Shown here piece by piece: positions 61,667 to 64,000 of a stretch of 64,000 nt of DNA. A model generated the notes under the pieces. It had not been told where the DNA came from. It saw nothing but the letters and a program-made list of their open reading frames with translations, and searched no databases. The number at the start of each line of letters is the position of its first letter. Position 1 is the stretch's first letter. A program made the position numbers and the translations under genes. Source of the stretch: Arenibacter echinorum (GTDB lineage Bacteria > Bacteroidota > Bacteroidia > Flavobacteriales > Flavobacteriaceae); NCBI RefSeq assembly GCF_003259375.1, contig NZ_QLLN01000002.1, positions 744,001 to 808,000 of the forward strand. The letters are read 5' to 3'.

Positions 61667-61704
61667 GAAAAAAATCCTGCCATGTTATTACATAGCAGGA
61701 TTTT
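61667..61704 (-). terminator. Intrinsic terminator after aspS
   Basis: Ten-base perfect stem AAAATCCTGC/GCAGGATTTT (61671-61680 and 61695-61704), 14-base loop, followed on the minus strand by a T run. It lies 10 bases after the aspS stop and immediately before the ClC start. Confidence 0.85.
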
Positions 61705-61714
61705 AAAGATATGA

Positions 61715-63463
61715 TTATAAATCCAATTTTAGGTGAAGTTCCTTCAACTGTAAATCATCAATCCGGGCAGGGGCATCGATCATGACATCGCGGCCACTAT
61801 TATTTTTTGGGAAAGCTATGAAATCGCGAATAGTTTCCTGTCCGCCCAAAATGGCCACCAACCTATCCAATCCAAATGCAAGACCTCCATGTGGTGGTGC
61901 CCCATATTGAAAGGCATCCATTAAAAATCCAAATTGCGCCTTGGCTTCCTCAGGGCTAAAACCAAGATGTCTAAACATTGTGGACTGCATTTGCTTATCG
62001 TGAATACGAATGGATCCGCCTCCAATTTCATTGCCATTCAACACCAGATCATAGGCATTGGCCTTTACAGCTCCCGGGTCAGTGTCCAACAATTCCAATT
62101 GTCCCGGTTTAGGCGAGGTAAACGGATGGTGCATAGCATGGTAATGCCCAGTCTCCTCGTCCAGTTCCAATAATGGAAAATCTATTACCCAAAGCGGAGC
62201 AAACTCATCTTTTTTACGCAATCCTAAGCGTTGGGCAATTTCCATTCTAAGTGCACTTAGCTGTGTCCTTGTTTTATTGGTGTCTCCTGATAGTACGCAT
62301 ATTAGGTCCCCTGTCTTTGCTCCGGTGGCCTCTGCCCATTTGGCTAGATCTTCCTGATCGTAAAATTTGTCTACCGAAGATTTGAAGGAGCCGTCGTCGT
62401 TATATTTGGCATAGACCATTCCTTTGGCGCCTATTTGTGGCCTGCGTACCCAGTCTACCAGCGCGTCAATTTCTTTTCTGGTATAGGCCGCTCCCCCAGG
62501 TATGGCAATACCCACGACCAATTCGGCCTCGTTAAATATTCCAAAGTCCTTATGTTGTGCAATAGGGTTAAGTTCTCCGAATTCCATTCCAAAGCGGATA
62601 TCCGGTTTATCGTTGCCATATTTTTTCATGGCGTCATCATAAGTCATTCTTGGGAACTTATCAATGGAGACTCCTTTTATTTCTTGTAACAAATGTCTGG
62701 TCAGTCCCTCAAAAACATTTAAAATATCTTCCTGTTCCACAAAGGCCATCTCGCAATCAATTTGTGTAAATTCCGGTTGCCTGTCCGCCCTAAGGTCTTC
62801 GTCCCTAAAGCATTTAACGATCTGGAAGTATTTGTCCATGCCACCAACCATCAATAATTGTTTAAATGTTTGGGGCGATTGTGGCAAGGCATAAAACTGG
62901 CCTTCGTTCATTCTGCTTGGTACTACAAAATCCCGGGCACCCTCTGGGGTAGATTTGATCAAATAGGGAGTTTCCACTTCAATAAAACCTTGGTCGGAGA
63001 GATATTTTCTAACCTCAATGGCTACTTTATGCCTAAAAATGAGATTGTTCTTTACTGGATTTCTGCGAATATCCAGATATCGGAATTTCATGCGGATATC
63101 TTCACCCCCATCGGTCTGGTCTTCAATGGTAAAAGGAGGAACCAAGGATTTGTTTAGTATTTTGATTTCTGATACCAATACTTCCACATTTCCGGTAGGT
63201 ATGTTTGGGTTTTTTGAAGTCCTTTCAATTACAGTTCCTTTAACCTGTATCACAAATTCGCGACCTAAGGATTTTGCAATTTCCATAATCTCTTTTGAGG
63301 AGCGTTCCTCATCAAAAATGAGTTGGGTAATTCCATATCGGTCCCGAAGATCGGCCCAGACCACAAAACCTTTGTCCCTAACTGTTTGTACCCATCCTGA
63401 CAAGGTTACTTCTGCTTGTTGATGGGTTTCCCGCAATTCACCGCAATTATGACTTCTATACAT
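61715..63463 (-). CDS. aspS: Aspartyl-tRNA synthetase
   Basis: 582 residues, class II synthetase. N-terminal OB-fold anticodon domain ([35 protein letters not shown]), catalytic core with motif 2 ([18 protein letters not shown]) and motif 3 ([16 protein letters not shown]), and the bacterial GAD insertion domain. The frame extends to 63529, but the ATG at 63463 fits the family start and follows a -7 element at 63486-63493. Bacterial type, so probably discriminating unless the organism lacks AsnRS. Confidence 0.97.
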   Translation of the reverse strand: MYRSHNCGELRETHQQAEVTLSGWVQTVRDKGFVVWADLRDRYGITQLIFDEERSSKEIMEIAKSLGREFVIQVKGTVIERTSKNPNIPTGNVEVLVSEIKILNKSLVPPFTIEDQTDGGEDIRMKFRYLDIRRNPVKNNLIFRHKVAIEVRKYLSDQGFIEVETPYLIKSTPEGARDFVVPSRMNEGQFYALPQSPQTFKQLLMVGGMDKYFQIVKCFRDEDLRADRQPEFTQIDCEMAFVEQEDILNVFEGLTRHLLQEIKGVSIDKFPRMTYDDAMKKYGNDKPDIRFGMEFGELNPIAQHKDFGIFNEAELVVGIAIPGGAAYTRKEIDALVDWVRRPQIGAKGMVYAKYNDDGSFKSSVDKFYDQEDLAKWAEATGAKTGDLICVLSGDTNKTRTQLSALRMEIAQRLGLRKKDEFAPLWVIDFPLLELDEETGHYHAMHHPFTSPKPGQLELLDTDPGAVKANAYDLVLNGNEIGGGSIRIHDKQMQSTMFRHLGFSPEEAKAQFGFLMDAFQYGAPPHGGLAFGLDRLVAILGGQETIRDFIAFPKNNSGRDVMIDAPARIDDLQLKELHLKLDL

Positions 63464-63485
63464 TTTTATATCATCTAAGAAAAGG

Positions 63486-63493
63486 CAAATGTA
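63486..63493 (-). promoter_or_regulatory. Putative -7 element of aspS
   Basis: TACATTTG on the minus strand, 22 bases before the ATG at 63463. It lies inside the longer frame and so supports the shorter start. Confidence 0.5.
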
Positions 63494-63554
63494 AGAAGTA
63501 ATAGGGTAAGCTGAAAAAAATATCCGCAATTGGGAAATTATGAATTTGTATTAC

Positions 63555-63583
63555 AGAATTTTATCAAATTCTAATTTTTTTTA
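63555..63583 (+). terminator. Hairpin with T8 tail upstream of SusC-like gene
   Basis: Seven-base stem AGAATTT/AAATTCT with a four-base loop, then AATTTTTTTT. There is no plus-strand gene before it, so it is either an attenuator in a long SusC leader or an AT-rich coincidence. Confidence 0.3.
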
Positions 63584-63640
63584 GAGAAAATTAACAAAAC
63601 TTACTTATTTTAGTATATAATTCTAACGAAACTTACTAAT

Positions 63641-64000
63641 ATGAAACAGAAATTATTTAAGAAGAACATGTTCTTATTTTTCTTAATGGCACCTCTGCTG
63701 TTATTGGCTCAGGATGTTGTTAAAGGAAAGGTAACAGACTCAGGTCTCGGAGATCCACTTCCTGGGGTAAATGTTGTTATTAAAGGTACCTCAACGGGTA
63801 CTACTACGGATTTTGATGGTAATTACGAGCTTTCGGTCGATAATTTTCCATCCACTCTTGTATTTTCCTCCTTGGGGTATGCCTCAAAGGAAATGCAGGT
63901 AAGCGGGCCAAGTACATTAAATGTTGCTTTGGACGAATCGGCAACAGGTTTGGAGGAGGTTGTTGTGACAGGTTTGGCCACATCGGTTAAACGAAGTAAT
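63641..64000 (+). CDS. SusC/RagA-family TonB-linked outer-membrane receptor (5' part)
   Basis: First 120 codons; the gene runs off the right edge. Signal peptide (LFFLMAPLLLLAQ) followed by a CarboxypepD_reg-like domain (VVKGKVTDSGLGDPLPGV, VVIKGTSTGTTTDFDGNYEL, VFSSLGYASKEMQV) and a TonB-box-like segment (LEEVVVTGLA) leading into the plug. Such receptors import oligosaccharides or peptides with a SusD partner, expected beyond the window. The substrate cannot be told from this part. Confidence 0.93.
   Translation, partial: MKQKLFKKNMFLFFLMAPLLLLAQDVVKGKVTDSGLGDPLPGVNVVIKGTSTGTTTDFDGNYELSVDNFPSTLVFSSLGYASKEMQVSGPSTLNVALDESATGLEEVVVTGLATSVKRSN

Noticed and set aside
1-64000. tRNA, rRNA, CRISPR arrays, insertion sequences, prophage
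   Set aside because: No cloverleaf-like clusters, spaced repeats, transposase or phage motifs were seen in any intergenic region or frame.

Overview
The window looks like chromosomal DNA of a marine or soil member of the Flavobacteriia (Bacteroidota). The support is AT-rich sequence, repeated -7 promoter elements of the type TAnnTTTG, a hybrid two-component system with a beta-propeller sensor and AraC output, and a SusC-type TonB receptor at the right edge. There are also DUF3078, DUF3109, DUF6503 and DUF1080 family proteins and a Bacteroidota-type DXS. No tRNA, rRNA, CRISPR array, transposase or phage gene was seen.

Layout. 0.05-4.8 kb: a very long TraB/GumN-family protein and an MscS channel (minus strand). 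5-11 kb: ferrochelatase, a MATE exporter, a TspO/MBR-like protein, a HemJ-like protoporphyrinogen oxidase, a histidine kinase and an enoyl-CoA hydratase. 11-21 kb: housekeeping and stress genes (secreted unknown, PA0069-type radical SAM, HD hydrolase, acyltransferase, bacilliredoxin, TerB-DnaJ, HupE/UreJ-like, dCMP deaminase, S41 protease, MarC). 21-30 kb: DUF3109, a LytS/LytT-type pair, a long intergenic stretch holding a small peptide gene, and the hybrid sensor. 30-34 kb: class Ia ribonucleotide reductase nrdB-nrdA, each followed by a clear intrinsic terminator.

34.1-47 kb is the accessory island. It holds two paralogous GMC oxidoreductases, one with a gluconate-2-dehydrogenase-subunit-3 partner. 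It also holds three xylose-isomerase-like TIM barrels predicted in different compartments, a Gfo/Idh/MocA oxidoreductase, a nucleoside-permease-like MFS transporter, two tandem DUF1080 (3-keto-disaccharide hydrolase) lipoproteins, and small DinB, ASCH and SdpI genes. Read together, this is a coherent candidate pathway for oxidising glycosides at C3, cleaving the 3-keto sugar in the periplasm, importing the product and reducing it in the cytoplasm. Both divergent promoter regions in the island carry a dyad, and the two dyads differ.

47-64 kb: yicC-gmk-nadD; a phosphate porin, PiT transporter and DUF6503 run whose leader contains a terminator hairpin nested inside a 15-nt inverted repeat; dGTPase; DUF3078; dxs; tadA; a lipoprotein; a cold-shock protein; a ClC channel; aspS; and the truncated start of a SusC-like receptor.

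The items most worth a second look are the keto-glycoside island, the attenuator-like porin leader, the C13 tract in the SdpI gene, the degenerate ATP-binding box in the hybrid sensor, and the peptide gene whose promoter overlaps a perfect palindrome.
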